NCBI RefSeq assembly: GCF_013359945.1
Contig: NZ_JABWCS010000213.1
Span: 124,001-188,000, forward strand
From: Paenibacillus agri
Lineage (GTDB): Bacteria; Bacillota; Bacilli; Paenibacillales; Paenibacillaceae
Direction: 5' to 3'
DNA length: 64,000 bases
Under the pieces are notes generated by a model. That model did no database searches, was not told the origin of the DNA, and worked only from the letters and a program-made list of their open reading frames with translations. Made by a program: the position numbers and the translations under genes. Positions 32,748 to 43,302 of the stretch are shown here, one piece after another (position 1 is the stretch's first letter; the number at the start of each line of letters is the position of its first letter).

Positions 32748-33371
32748 ATGAACACACTGGACCAGAGCGCGGACCATTCAGATAAAGATACAAAACAGAC
32801 GATTTTGGATGCCACGGTGATGTTGATCAAAGAGGAAGGGTTCCAATGTGCGACATTGCGTAAAATTGCCGCCAGAGCGGAAACTAACCTTGCCTTGGTG
32901 AATTATTATTACGGCTCCAAGGAAAGTCTAATGAGTGATGCCGTTCGTGTATTGCTTTCAACGTTCGATGATGCCTTCCAGGCACTTGAAGATGCTTCCT
33001 TGCTGCCGCAGGAGCGGCTCAAGCAATTCTTAAGTCGGTATGTTGTGAATCTTCTCCGATATCCCGGATTGGCCAGACAGGTGCTGGAGCAGGGACCCCA
33101 GATCATGTGCTCACCTACAGAATATGATCGATATGCTAAAATCCTGAGGGTCAAGAAAATGCACAATACATTGAAAGAAATCACTCATGTAGAGGACGAT
33201 AACAGGCTGCAGCTAATGATGCTTCAGTTGTATGGAGCCGTTGTAATTCCAGCGCTGATTACAAACATGCCTGGCAAGAGGGAACAGATTACCCCGGTGT
33301 TTAACCTTCCGGCTCTCGATGAGCAGATTGATACTCTGTTTGAGCATTATTTCAACAAATATACTTTATAG
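32748..33371 (+). CDS. TetR/AcrR-family transcriptional regulator
   Basis: 207 residues. The N-terminal helix-turn-helix (about 18-65) reads TILDATVMLIKEEGFQCATLRKIAARAETNLALVNYYYGSKESLM, and a helical ligand domain completes the protein. The ATG at 32748 is 14 bases after AAAGGAGG, longer than usual, but no other start codon lies between them. It is followed at 20 bp by a DHA2 exporter, and the likely operator overlaps its own promoter, so autorepression of an efflux operon is expected. Confidence 0.88.
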   Translation: MNTLDQSADHSDKDTKQTILDATVMLIKEEGFQCATLRKIAARAETNLALVNYYYGSKESLMSDAVRVLLSTFDDAFQALEDASLLPQERLKQFLSRYVVNLLRYPGLARQVLEQGPQIMCSPTEYDRYAKILRVKKMHNTLKEITHVEDDNRLQLMMLQLYGAVVIPALITNMPGKREQITPVFNLPALDEQIDTLFEHYFNKYTL

Positions 33372-33391
33372 AGAAAAGAGTGGAGAAAAGC

Positions 33392-34882
33392 ATGTCAAAT
33401 AGTGTGAATGGAAATACGGCAGAGGGACAGCCTTTCTCGCTGAAAGCCATCATTCCGCCATTACTGGCGATTATCGTAGGTATGATCATGGTTATTTTGG
33501 ACGGTACAGTCGTCAATGTCGCCGTTCCTAAACTTGTCGATTACTTCTCGACAGATCTCAAGACAGTGCAATGGGCTATAACAGGCTATACACTAGCCCT
33601 GGCTGCGGTTATTCCGCTGGCTGGCTGGATGACTGACCGTTTTGGCTCTAAGCAGGTCTTTCTGGCAACGGTAATTATGTTCGTACTGGGCTCCGTACTG
33701 TGCTCCATAGCCCAAACTTCAGGCCAACTTGTTCTTTTTCGCGTAATTCAAGGCCTTGGCGGCGGGATGGTTGCCCCAATCGGGATGGCCATGGTCTTCA
33801 AACTGGCACCGCCGGAACGCAGAGGCTCCATCATGGGGATGCTCGGGATTCCGATGCTGCTTGCCCCAGCCCTTGGACCGATTCTCTCCGGTTGGCTGGT
33901 GGAGTACGTGAGCTGGCACTGGATCTTCCTGATCAACCTGCCAATTGGTATCGTAGCTGTTATTCTGGGTATTAAATACTTGCCGACTTCCGAGAAAAAA
34001 GGCAGAACACATCTCGATCTGCTGGGCATGATCCTGGCGCCAATCGCCTTCTCCATGCTGGCTTACGGCGTTAACGAAGGCGGTGGTGGCAGTTGGTCAT
34101 CCACATCGACAATCGTAGGGTTGTCTGTTGGTGGCGTAGCTCTGATCTTGTTCATTATCGTTGAGCTGCTGCATAAGCATCCGCTATTGGAGCTGCGCGT
34201 TTTCCGTTCTTCCGACTTTACCCGTGGTATTATCCTGACTTGGGTAACCCAAGCGGCACTATTCGGTACCATGCTGTTCGTTCCGCTTTACCTTCAGCAG
34301 ATCCGCAATTTCTCACCGCTTGAGACTGGCTTGATTTTGTTACCACAGGCGCTGGCTGCCGGATTCGGTATGCCGATAGGTGGTCGCCTGTTCGACAAGA
34401 TTGGTGCACGTCCGTTAGCTTTTGTCGGCCTGACGATTATCTCTGTTGCGCTATTCATGCTGTCGGGTATCACAATGGATACCGCGCTCCCACAGATTAT
34501 GGTATACCTGTTCATGATGGGTCTGGGTATGGGCTTGACCATGATGCCACTGAATACACATGTACTCAATTCCGCACCGCGTGAATGGGTCGGCCGTGTA
34601 ACACCGCTTACTGCAGCTGCACAACAAGTCGTTGTTTCCTTTGCTGTAGCAGGTATGACCGGCTACCTAACCAGTCAAGTTACAACCCATATGGGTGAAA
34701 TGGGCAAAGGCGGCAATCCGCTGGCGGCCTCTGTATTGGCTTTCAATGATGTATTCTTCCTGGCCGGCTGTATTGCCGTGGCTGGTGTAGTCATCAGTAT
34801 CATCCTGCGCAAGCCAAAGGTGGCAACCGCGAACCCTGGAGAGGGCGATAAGGCTGATGCAGCTATGATGATGGGACACTAA
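33392..34882 (+). CDS. DHA2-family MFS multidrug exporter (EmrB/QacA type)
   Basis: 496-residue, 14-helix antiporter. Motif D1 (ILDGTVVNVAVPKL) lies in helix 1, motif A GWMTDRFGSKQVF lies between helices 2 and 3, and motif C LGIPMLLAPALGPILSGWLVEYVSWHWIFLINLP lies in helix 5. ATG 33392 is chosen (GTGGAG six bases upstream); a GTG at 33380 is possible and would add four residues. Regulated with and probably by the preceding TetR protein. Confidence 0.88.
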   Translation: MSNSVNGNTAEGQPFSLKAIIPPLLAIIVGMIMVILDGTVVNVAVPKLVDYFSTDLKTVQWAITGYTLALAAVIPLAGWMTDRFGSKQVFLATVIMFVLGSVLCSIAQTSGQLVLFRVIQGLGGGMVAPIGMAMVFKLAPPERRGSIMGMLGIPMLLAPALGPILSGWLVEYVSWHWIFLINLPIGIVAVILGIKYLPTSEKKGRTHLDLLGMILAPIAFSMLAYGVNEGGGGSWSSTSTIVGLSVGGVALILFIIVELLHKHPLLELRVFRSSDFTRGIILTWVTQAALFGTMLFVPLYLQQIRNFSPLETGLILLPQALAAGFGMPIGGRLFDKIGARPLAFVGLTIISVALFMLSGITMDTALPQIMVYLFMMGLGMGLTMMPLNTHVLNSAPREWVGRVTPLTAAAQQVVVSFAVAGMTGYLTSQVTTHMGEMGKGGNPLAASVLAFNDVFFLAGCIAVAGVVISIILRKPKVATANPGEGDKADAAMMMGH

Positions 34883-34925
34883 GCCACTCATCTCAGGAAT
34901 GCGTAATGCATAGTTGTAGCATAAA

Positions 34926-34966
34926 AAACCGCAAGGCTCCGTTAGCTGGAGACTTGCGGTTTTTGC
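34926..34966. terminator. bidirectional terminator
   Basis: ACCGCAAG and CTTGCGGT with inner GCTCC/GGAG pairing, preceded by A6 and followed by T5. It serves the exporter gene and possibly the leftward DMT gene. Confidence 0.85.
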
Positions 34967-35023
34967 TGTGCATGAAGTATAAGGGGGGCAGACACTGTTG
35001 CACGCCCCCTTAAGACTGCGCCA

Positions 35024-35917
35024 TCAACTGGCGCCGCGTTTCCCCTGCATCCAAGCCGGGGCGAAGGATGCCTTACCCAGCAGCTCGGAAGCAACAATGC
35101 CGAGCAGCACGAGCGCCGCCCCGGCATACCCCTGGTGCGTCAGCTTCTCACCGACGAACCAGAAGCCGAACAAGGCGGCGAAGACCGGCTCCAGCGAGAA
35201 AATGAGTCCGGTGCGTGCTGGCGAAGTGTATTTCTGCGCCACCGGCTGCAAGATGAAGCCGCAAGCACTGAACAGAATGCCCAGTGCCAGAATGGCGGTC
35301 CAGCCAGGCAAGGTAGAGGGCAGATGAGGCGTCTCGAAGAGCAGGGATAGCACTAGTGCATAGCCGCCGGCAAAGCCGAGCTGCAGGATGCCGATGCTTA
35401 GTGTGTCGTGCTCTTTTACAGCTTTGCCGGTAACGATGATCTGTACGGCATAGAATACCGCCGATAGCGTACAGAGCAGATCGCCGGGCTGTACGGTCAG
35501 CGAAGAATTCAGCGTTAGCAGACCGATTCCGCCGATGGCCAGCAGGGAGCCGAAGATTTGCGGGAATCCGACTTTATTTTTAAAGAACAGCATCTGAAGC
35601 AATGGAACGAAAATGACGGTCAACGCGACCAGGAACCCGGCATTTGAAGTGGTGGTTGTCTTGAGTCCGAACGTAATACATGTGAACACGCCCAGCAGCA
35701 GGAAGCCAAGCAAGGCCCCATATTTCAAGGTCTTGGTATTGATCCTGCGCAGGCGCTTGTGGAAAATCGCGGCAGACAATATAAAAGCAAGTCCGAATCG
35801 GAGCGCGATCAGATTAAATTCGCCGAGGGAGTCCAGTCCCATTTTCATAAACAGGTAGGAGGAGCCCCAAAATACAGTTACAATCAGCAGCAAGAGATCA
35901 GCCTTAAACGGCTTCAT
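35024..35917 (-). CDS. DMT-superfamily (EamA) transporter
   Basis: 297-residue membrane protein with ten helices in two EamA repeats. The first repeat begins with DLLLLIVTVFWGSSYLFMK and the second with LLCTLSAVFYAVQIIVTG and RTGLIFSLEPVFAALFGFWFVGEKLTHQGYAGAALVLLGIV. The start is the ATG at 35917 with AAAGGATG upstream. It is divergent from a LysR gene about 126 bp away, which probably regulates it. Such transporters usually export amino acids or other small metabolites; the substrate is unknown. Confidence 0.88.
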   Translation of the reverse strand: MKPFKADLLLLIVTVFWGSSYLFMKMGLDSLGEFNLIALRFGLAFILSAAIFHKRLRRINTKTLKYGALLGFLLLGVFTCITFGLKTTTTSNAGFLVALTVIFVPLLQMLFFKNKVGFPQIFGSLLAIGGIGLLTLNSSLTVQPGDLLCTLSAVFYAVQIIVTGKAVKEHDTLSIGILQLGFAGGYALVLSLLFETPHLPSTLPGWTAILALGILFSACGFILQPVAQKYTSPARTGLIFSLEPVFAALFGFWFVGEKLTHQGYAGAALVLLGIVASELLGKASFAPAWMQGKRGAS

Positions 35918-36043
35918 CAATTCATCATCCTTTTAATCATCAAAGTTAGTATAGTATAATATGCCTGATTATATAAGTTAACTGAATGTTTATCATGTAA
36001 TGCATGAGTAAAACTAATGTAAATGAGTGAGGAGGACACTAGC

Positions 36044-36923
36044 TTGAGTCTCAGTAAATACGAAGTGTTTTTAAAGGTAGTGGAGCTAGGCAGCCTCACC
36101 AAAGCAGCAGAGGTTCTGGGGTTCACCCAATCGGGCATCAGTCATACCATCAACAGTCTGGAGACGGAATTTGGCTTCTCGCTGCTGATCCGCAATCGTT
36201 CGGGGGTCAGACTCACTGTTAACGGGGAACAGGTACTTCAGCCGATCCGTGAGATTCTGAACTGGAATGAGCAATTGAAGCAGAAGGTAACGCACATTCA
36301 TGGGCTGGAGACGGGAACGATTACCATCGGCACATTCACCAGTGTATCTGTCCATTGGCTGCCCGGGATGATCAAGCAATTCCGCAGTCTGTATCCCTAC
36401 ATCGAGTTCAAGCTTATGGAAGGGGATTACCTGGAGATTGAACAATGGATCGAGGCCGGGGTGATTGACTGTGGTTTTATTTCGCTGCCCACGCGGGATA
36501 AGTTCGAAGTTTTTCCTTTGAAAAAAGACCGTATGCTCGCCATTGTCTCGCAGGAGCATCCTATCAGCGGGGCGCCTTATTTTCCCCTTCCGCAAATAGC
36601 GCATGAGGATTTCATTATCCCTAAGGCCGGCTCGGACTATGATGTTCGGCGGGTGCTGGAGAAGGCTGGCATTGAGCCAAATGTTAAATTTTCGGCAGGG
36701 GATGATTACGCGATTATTGCCATGGTGGATAAAGGACTGGGCATGAGTATCCTCCCGGAGCTAGTGCTCAAGCGTCAGAATCATAGCGTGGTAATGCTGG
36801 AACTTGAGGAGCCGAGCTTCAGATCGCTTGGAATCGCCGTCCATTCGATGAAACATGCTTCCCCTGCAACTAAAAAATTCGTCCGGCATGTGCAGGAATG
36901 GGTGGAGCTTCATGCAGAAAAGA

Positions 36924-36928
<5 letters not shown>
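36044..36928 (+). CDS. LysR-family transcriptional regulator
   Basis: 294 residues. The N-terminal winged helix-turn-helix (about 1-60) is SKYEVFLKVVELGSLTKAAEVLGFTQSGISHTINSLETEFGFSLL; the periplasmic-binding-like effector domain is at about 85-290. A TTG start at 36044 is chosen because AGGAGG lies eight bases upstream and the N-terminus then matches the family; the ATG at 36023 precedes that site. It is divergent from the DMT exporter and is a typical regulator for it. Confidence 0.88.
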
Positions 36929-38012
<1,084 letters not shown>

Positions 38013-38031
38013 ATTCCCTAGGAGGCATTAA

Positions 38032-39192
38032 ATGAAACAACTGCGCATTGGAATGATCGGGTATAAATTTATGGGCAAGGCCCACAGTAATGCCTACAAG
38101 ACGCTGCCGATGTTTTTTCCACAGGCGCTGAAACCGGAAATGTCCGTGCTTTGTGGACGTAATGCTGAATATTTGCAGGAAGCGGCAACCCGGCTCGGAT
38201 GGCAGGATACCGAGACAGACTGGAAGGAGCTAGTGACCCGCGACGATATTGACCTGGTGGATATCAATGCGCCAAGCAATGTGCATAAGGAAATTGCGCT
38301 GGCTGCAGCCAAAGCTGGCAAGCATCTGTTCTGCGAGAAGCCGCTGGCGTTGTCGCTGGCGGATTCCAGGGAGATGCTTCAGGCGGCCGAGGAGGCCGGC
38401 GTTCTCCATATGGTAGGCTTCAATTACCGCTTTTCCCCAGCCGTACGGCTGGCGAAGAAGCTGGTGGAGAGTGGACGCCTGGGCAAAATCCATCACTTCC
38501 GGGCCTGGTTCCTGCAGGACTGGATTCTCGATCCGGAATTCCCGCTGGTCTGGAGACTACAGAAGGAAATTGCCGGTTCCGGCTCTCTTGGGGATCTGGG
38601 GGCGCATCTTATTGATTTGGCGCATTTCCTTGTAGGTGATGTGGAGGAAGTGATCGGTATGAGCGAGACCTTCATTAAGGAGCGCCCGCTAGCTGCCGAG
38701 ATGACAGGCCTTACTGCTAAAGGAAGCGGAGGGGGACCTAGGGGTGAAGTTACAGTAGATGATGCTACGCTCTTCATGGCTCGTTTTGCAAACGGTGCCA
38801 TTGGCAGCTTCGAGGCTACACGCTTTGCTGCGGGACACCGCTCCACCAATTCTTTTGAGATCAACGGAAGTCTTGGCAGTATTAGGTTCGACTTTGAGCG
38901 CATGAATGAACTGGAAGTCTTCCTGACTTCGGATGATGAGGATATACAAGGCTTCCGCCGCGTGCTGGCCACCGATCCTGTTCATGAATATGCAGCAGCC
39001 TGGTGGCCGACCGGGCATACTATCGGCTTTGAGCATACGTTCATTCATGAAGTGTTGGAATTATCGAATGCCATCGAAGAAGGCCGTCAGCCGGAACCCA
39101 ATTTCCGGGACGGTGTGAAATGCCAGGCTGTGCTTGAAGCCGTGGAACGTTCGATTGAAGAGCGACGCTGGGTCAGCCTGTCCGAAATGTAG
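38032..39192 (+). CDS. Gfo/Idh/MocA-family oxidoreductase 1
   Basis: 386-residue NAD(P)-dependent sugar or cyclitol dehydrogenase. The N-terminal Rossmann fold has IGMIGYKFMGKAHSNAY and the family motif FCEKPLAL (Lys in EKP). The C-terminal alpha/beta domain carries GSGSLGDLGAHLIDLAHFLVG with the conserved Asp/His. AGGAGG lies seven bases before the ATG. First structural gene of the LacI-led cluster. The substrate is not predictable from sequence. Confidence 0.9.
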   Translation: MKQLRIGMIGYKFMGKAHSNAYKTLPMFFPQALKPEMSVLCGRNAEYLQEAATRLGWQDTETDWKELVTRDDIDLVDINAPSNVHKEIALAAAKAGKHLFCEKPLALSLADSREMLQAAEEAGVLHMVGFNYRFSPAVRLAKKLVESGRLGKIHHFRAWFLQDWILDPEFPLVWRLQKEIAGSGSLGDLGAHLIDLAHFLVGDVEEVIGMSETFIKERPLAAEMTGLTAKGSGGGPRGEVTVDDATLFMARFANGAIGSFEATRFAAGHRSTNSFEINGSLGSIRFDFERMNELEVFLTSDDEDIQGFRRVLATDPVHEYAAAWWPTGHTIGFEHTFIHEVLELSNAIEEGRQPEPNFRDGVKCQAVLEAVERSIEERRWVSLSEM

Positions 39193-39218
39193 CTTACAGA
39201 CCTGAGAGGAGATTTCTA

Positions 39219-39950
39219 ATGAGCGCAAAAAAGGCATTGATCGTATGGGGGGGCTGGGATGGCCATGAACCGCAGCAAGTAAGCGAAGTATTCGCTGGTG
39301 TTCTGCGGCAGGAAGGCTTCGAGGTGGAAGTGTCGGATACTCTGGAGGCGTTTGCAGACCGCGAGAAATTGTTAGGACTGGATCTGATTGTTCCGGTATG
39401 GACGATGGGCGAGATCTCGCAGGAGCTTGTAGATAATGTGTCGGCTGCGGTGCAGAATGGCACGGGACTAGCGGGCTGTCACGGCGGCATGTGCGATTCC
39501 TTCCGTAACAATGTGGATTGGCAGTTCATGACGGGCGGGCAATGGGTAGCTCATCCTGGCAATGACGGGGTGGAATATACGGTGAATGTCCGCCAAAGCT
39601 CCAGCCCGCTGGTACAGGACATTCCCGACTTCAGTGTTACTTCTGAGCAATATTATTTGCATATTGATCCGGCTATCGAAGTTCTGGCGACCACCCGTTT
39701 CCCTGTAGCAGAAGGGCCTCATGCTGCCAACGGAGCGGTGGATATGCCAGTGGTCTGGACGAAGCGCTGGGGAGCAGGACGTGTGTACTACAATTCGCTC
39801 GGTCATCATGCCGACATTGTGGAACTACCGCCAGTTAAGGAACTGATGAGAAGAGGGCTACTTTGGGCAGCTGAAGGAAAGCAGAACGGCGGACGAACCA
39901 CGGCAGGTGCAGGGATCAGCTATAGCGGCATGGCAGACAGTCAACTATAA
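39219..39950 (+). CDS. ThuA-domain protein
   Basis: 243-residue ThuA-like protein with a class I glutamine-amidotransferase-type fold. ALIVWGGWDGHEPQQVSEVFAGVL opens the domain; GLAGCHGGMCDSFRNNVDWQFMTGGQWVAHPG and RWGAGRVYYNSLGHHADIV are typical. ThuA/ThuB genes of rhizobia take part in trehalose-type disaccharide use through 3-keto intermediates, with ThuB a Gfo/Idh/MocA enzyme; here it is flanked on both sides by such dehydrogenases. The exact reaction of ThuA proteins is not settled. A Shine-Dalgarno GAGAGGAG precedes the ATG. Confidence 0.88.
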   Translation: MSAKKALIVWGGWDGHEPQQVSEVFAGVLRQEGFEVEVSDTLEAFADREKLLGLDLIVPVWTMGEISQELVDNVSAAVQNGTGLAGCHGGMCDSFRNNVDWQFMTGGQWVAHPGNDGVEYTVNVRQSSSPLVQDIPDFSVTSEQYYLHIDPAIEVLATTRFPVAEGPHAANGAVDMPVVWTKRWGAGRVYYNSLGHHADIVELPPVKELMRRGLLWAAEGKQNGGRTTAGAGISYSGMADSQL

Positions 39951-39967
39951 TTCGGGAGAGAAGACCA

Positions 39968-41071
39968 ATGGATAAAGTAAAAGTTGGCATCATCGGTTGC
40001 GGAAAAATCAGCGGCATCTATATGGAGAACTGCAACAAGTTCGAGATTCTGGAGTTAGTTGCCTGTGCAGATATGAATCTTGAGAGAGCGCGGGAACAGG
40101 CGCAGCAATATAATATTCCACGGGTATATACGACAGATGAGCTGCTTGCAGATCCTGAAATCGAGATTGTAATCAATCTCACGATCCCGGCTGCTCATGC
40201 CGAGATTTGCCTCCGGGCACTGGAAGCCGGAAAGCATGTTTATGTCGAGAAACCTCTCGCGGTTACAAGGGAAGAGGGACGCAAGGTGCTGGAAACAGCC
40301 AAAGCCAAGGGGCTGCTGGTGGGCAGTGCGCCGGAGACGTTCTTCGGCTCGGGCATCCAGACCTCGCTTAAGTTAATAGAGGATGGTGTAATAGGCCGGC
40401 CTATGGCAGCCACTTCGTTCATGATGTCGAGAGGCCATGAGAACTGGCATCCCGATCCGGAATTCTACTATGCCGCAGGTGGCGGACCGATGTTCGACAT
40501 GGGGCCTTATTATCTCACTGCGTTAGTTCAGCTGCTAGGGCCAATCTCTGCCGTAGCCGGGATGACCGGCAAAGCACTCGCAGAACGAACCATCACCAGC
40601 GAGAAAAAAGCCGGGCAGAAGATTCCTGTGGATATTCCTACCCATGTGGCCGGAACCTTGCAATTCGCAGAGGGCGCCATTGCGACCCTCATCACCAGCT
40701 TCGATGTCTTCGGGGGCAGTGATCTGCCTCATATTGAAATATACGGGACAGAGGGAACAATTCAGGTTCCTGATCCTAATAACTTTGGCGGACCGGTTAA
40801 ATTCCGGCGCATAGGTGAGAGTGAATGGAGCGAGCAGCCGCTGCTGCCTGGCTATGACCAGAATACGCGTGGTATCGGTCCAGCGGATATGGCGTATGCC
40901 ATTCGCACCGGGCGACCGCACCGGGCTAACGGAGAACTGGCCTATCACGTGCTGGAAGCGATGTGGGCGTTCCACGACTCCTCTGATTCCCGCAGTTTCT
41001 ATGCCATGGAGAGCACCTGTAATCGTCCTGCAGCCCTTCCAGTTGGTTTGGCGCCATATACACTGGACTAA
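39968..41071 (+). CDS. Gfo/Idh/MocA-family oxidoreductase 2
   Basis: 367-residue dehydrogenase: [19 protein letters not shown] (nucleotide-binding loop), VYVEKPLAV (EKP motif) and the second domain with [21 protein letters not shown]. It differs clearly from the other two paralogues nearby, so it probably acts on a different intermediate. Shine-Dalgarno GGGAGAGAAG. Last gene before a strong terminator. Confidence 0.9.
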   Translation: MDKVKVGIIGCGKISGIYMENCNKFEILELVACADMNLERAREQAQQYNIPRVYTTDELLADPEIEIVINLTIPAAHAEICLRALEAGKHVYVEKPLAVTREEGRKVLETAKAKGLLVGSAPETFFGSGIQTSLKLIEDGVIGRPMAATSFMMSRGHENWHPDPEFYYAAGGGPMFDMGPYYLTALVQLLGPISAVAGMTGKALAERTITSEKKAGQKIPVDIPTHVAGTLQFAEGAIATLITSFDVFGGSDLPHIEIYGTEGTIQVPDPNNFGGPVKFRRIGESEWSEQPLLPGYDQNTRGIGPADMAYAIRTGRPHRANGELAYHVLEAMWAFHDSSDSRSFYAMESTCNRPAALPVGLAPYTLD

Positions 41072-41095
41072 ATGGTGATTCAGTCATACTAAAAG

Positions 41096-41154
41096 AAGCC
41101 CGCCCCTACGAATGGTTGTTTATGACTTTCATTCTTATAAGGGCGGGCTTTTTT
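41096..41154 (+). terminator. terminator of the LacI/Gfo/ThuA operon
   Basis: AAGCCCGCCC (41096-41105) and GGGCGGGCTT (41141-41150) perfect 10-bp stem with a long AT-rich loop, followed by TTTT. Confidence 0.9.
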
Positions 41155-41384
41155 GAGCAATCCAGGTAACAACATCGCTTTCTAGGCGTACTTTTCTTTC
41201 GTCCCTCATGATTTCCAGAACGTATCTGTTCACATTCTCACGCAGGATTGACCAATTTGCATATCTGTTCTAGCCGGCTTAATGACATCAATATCTCTCC
41301 TTATTTATGGAAACAGATATGAAGATACTATCACACTTTTTATTCAAACCGCGCAATATCGTTCTCAGACAGGGTAGTTAATTA
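41155..41384. other. intergenic region with a possible small remnant on the minus strand
   Basis: No intact gene. On the minus strand from about 41273 down to the terminator an open frame reads ...NWSILRENVNRYVLEIMRDERK... and ends with a TAA inside the terminator. It has no start codon with a ribosome binding site and is preceded by a stop, so it looks like a decayed gene tail; unidentified. Confidence 0.3.
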
Positions 41385-42272
41385 TCAAACTTTACGAACC
41401 CCTGACGGAGTCATGCCCTTATATTGTTTGAACAGCTTCGTAAAATAATTGGGATTATCACAGCCAACCCGCCCGGCGATCTCGGTAATGCTAAGATTGC
41501 TCTCCAGCAACAGCCGCTCGGCTTCATTAACTCGGCACAGGTTCACATAATCAATGAAGGTACGCCCGGTTAGCTTCTTGAAGGTTTTGCAGAAATGATA
41601 CGGATTGAGATTGACGGTTTTGGCTGCCTGCTCAATGGTAATTTTATCAGCAAAATGTTCCTCTACATGGGTCAGCAGCGGCTTAAAACGTTCCCGGTTG
41701 AATGAGTGATGTTCTTTGGGACTGCCAACAAGCTGTTGAGGTAAAAAATTCCGTGACAGCAGGGTAAACAGCAGGTGAAGGTAATTTTTGATCGCCAGCT
41801 GATAAGCCGGACCCTTGACCTGATCCTCTTCAATAATGGATTGAAGCAGTGCCGATTGTGCGGCAAAAGACGGCATATGCTCAGCAGGCCTGACCGGGAA
41901 CTGATATCGGTTGCTCACATATGGTTCAACGAATTGCTCATGTTGCGGGTCCTGCTTCCAGTCTTCGAAGAGAGACCCGTGAAACACAATCGAGGTATAA
42001 CGAAGAGGCCCATCCTTAAGGCAGTAGCCGACATGAAGCCCGCCCGATGGAACGAACAGGACTTCGCCTGCTTCAACTTCATAAGGGTGACTGTCCACAT
42101 GGAAAATAGCGCTGCCGCGCTGCATCACAATGATCTCGAAATGCTCATGCCAGTGTATAAAGAGAATATTCTCACCCGCTTTTGCCTCCTGGCGGTCGTT
42201 AATGAACAAGCGGAACGGGTACGTCTTTTGTTCCAGTTGCGGGTATTCTTTAAGCTCCTTCGGGTAAGTCAA
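41385..42272 (-). CDS. AraC-family transcriptional regulator
   Basis: 295 residues. An N-terminal cupin-type sensing domain (about 25-150; NILFIHWHEHFEIIVMQRGSAIFHVDSHPYEVEAGEVLFVPSGGLHVGY) is followed by a C-terminal double helix-turn-helix (about 195-293; ITIEQAAKTVNLNPYHFCKTFKKLTG and LSITEIAGRVGCDNPNYFTKLFKQYKG). Divergent from the sugar isomerase/dehydrogenase pair at 42399-44343, which it most likely activates. Confidence 0.9.
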   Translation of the reverse strand: MTYPKELKEYPQLEQKTYPFRLFINDRQEAKAGENILFIHWHEHFEIIVMQRGSAIFHVDSHPYEVEAGEVLFVPSGGLHVGYCLKDGPLRYTSIVFHGSLFEDWKQDPQHEQFVEPYVSNRYQFPVRPAEHMPSFAAQSALLQSIIEEDQVKGPAYQLAIKNYLHLLFTLLSRNFLPQQLVGSPKEHHSFNRERFKPLLTHVEEHFADKITIEQAAKTVNLNPYHFCKTFKKLTGRTFIDYVNLCRVNEAERLLLESNLSITEIAGRVGCDNPNYFTKLFKQYKGMTPSGVRKV

Positions 42273-42398
42273 CGGAATCCATCCTTCACCACAAGATTGA
42301 ACTAAAACATCACAATATAATCAGAGATTTAGTTAATAATGACGAATATACTTGAAACGTTGAATTTAATATAAACCAATATTGGAGTGGTATACAAG

Positions 42399-43286
42399 AT
42401 GCAAGATACACTTAGAATCGGTACTTTGGTGGGCGGCGGCGATGCCGTTCGTGTGATTCCGCAAATCGTAGGTCATGGCTTCGAATCCTTCAGCTTAACC
42501 TTTTGGCAAACAACCGGGGAGACAGATCTGGCGGAGACAGCCAAGCGTGTGCGTGAATTAGCGGTCCAATATAACTTTGTTATTTCTTCGGTCGGTATTT
42601 TCGGCAATCCGCTCACGAATGCTAACGGCAACGAAGATACATTGGCAAGCTGGGAGCGCCTGATCGACACAGCCCACTTGTTCGGTACGGATATGGTATC
42701 CGGCTTCACCGGACGTCTACCGGGTCAATCCATTGATGACTCCCTGCCGAAGTTCGCTGAAGTATTCGGTGAATTATCCAAGAAAGCGGCTGACCGTGGT
42801 CTGCGCATTGCCTTTGAGAACTGCTCCATGGGTGGCAACTGGCAATCTGGCGATTGGAACATTGCTCACAACCCGCAGGCTTGGGAGAAAATGTTCAACG
42901 TCGTGCCTGCAGACAACCTGGGACTGGAATGGGAACCTTGTCACCAAATGGTGGCTCTGATTGATCCAATCCCGCAGCTGCGCAAATGGACGGATAAAGT
43001 ATTCCATGTGCACGGCAAGGACGCAACCATCGCTTGGGATATCGTTAAGGAATATGGTATTCACGGCTCCAAGGAGTATGTATGGCACCGTACGCCGGGC
43101 TTTGGGGATACAAACTGGGCGGACATCATCACCATTCTGCGCCAAGCAGGTTATAAAGGCACGATTGACATTGAAGGCTGGCATGATCCGGTCTACAAAG
43201 ATGAGCTGGAAATGACCGGGCAAGTTCATGCTCTGAACTACCTTAAGCATTGCCGCGGCGGAAGCTTCGTGCCGAATCCGACCTAA
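42399..43286 (+). CDS. sugar phosphate isomerase/epimerase-like TIM-barrel protein
   Basis: 295-residue xylose-isomerase-like TIM barrel (AP endonuclease family 2 fold). Metal-ligand segments can be followed: GLRIAFENCSMGGNW (Glu), LGLEWEPCHQ (Glu and His), VFHVHGKD (His), and a final GTIDIEGWHDP (Glu). The start ATG at 42399 follows TTGGAGTGG; an in-frame GTG at 42387 overlaps that site. Together with the following dehydrogenase it suggests isomerisation or epimerisation of an oxidised sugar. Such TIM barrels include keto-sugar isomerases in 3-ketoglycoside pathways; that is inference here. Confidence 0.85.
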   Translation: MQDTLRIGTLVGGGDAVRVIPQIVGHGFESFSLTFWQTTGETDLAETAKRVRELAVQYNFVISSVGIFGNPLTNANGNEDTLASWERLIDTAHLFGTDMVSGFTGRLPGQSIDDSLPKFAEVFGELSKKAADRGLRIAFENCSMGGNWQSGDWNIAHNPQAWEKMFNVVPADNLGLEWEPCHQMVALIDPIPQLRKWTDKVFHVHGKDATIAWDIVKEYGIHGSKEYVWHRTPGFGDTNWADIITILRQAGYKGTIDIEGWHDPVYKDELEMTGQVHALNYLKHCRGGSFVPNPT

Positions 43287-43302
43287 TCAAAGGAGGCGCA
43301 CC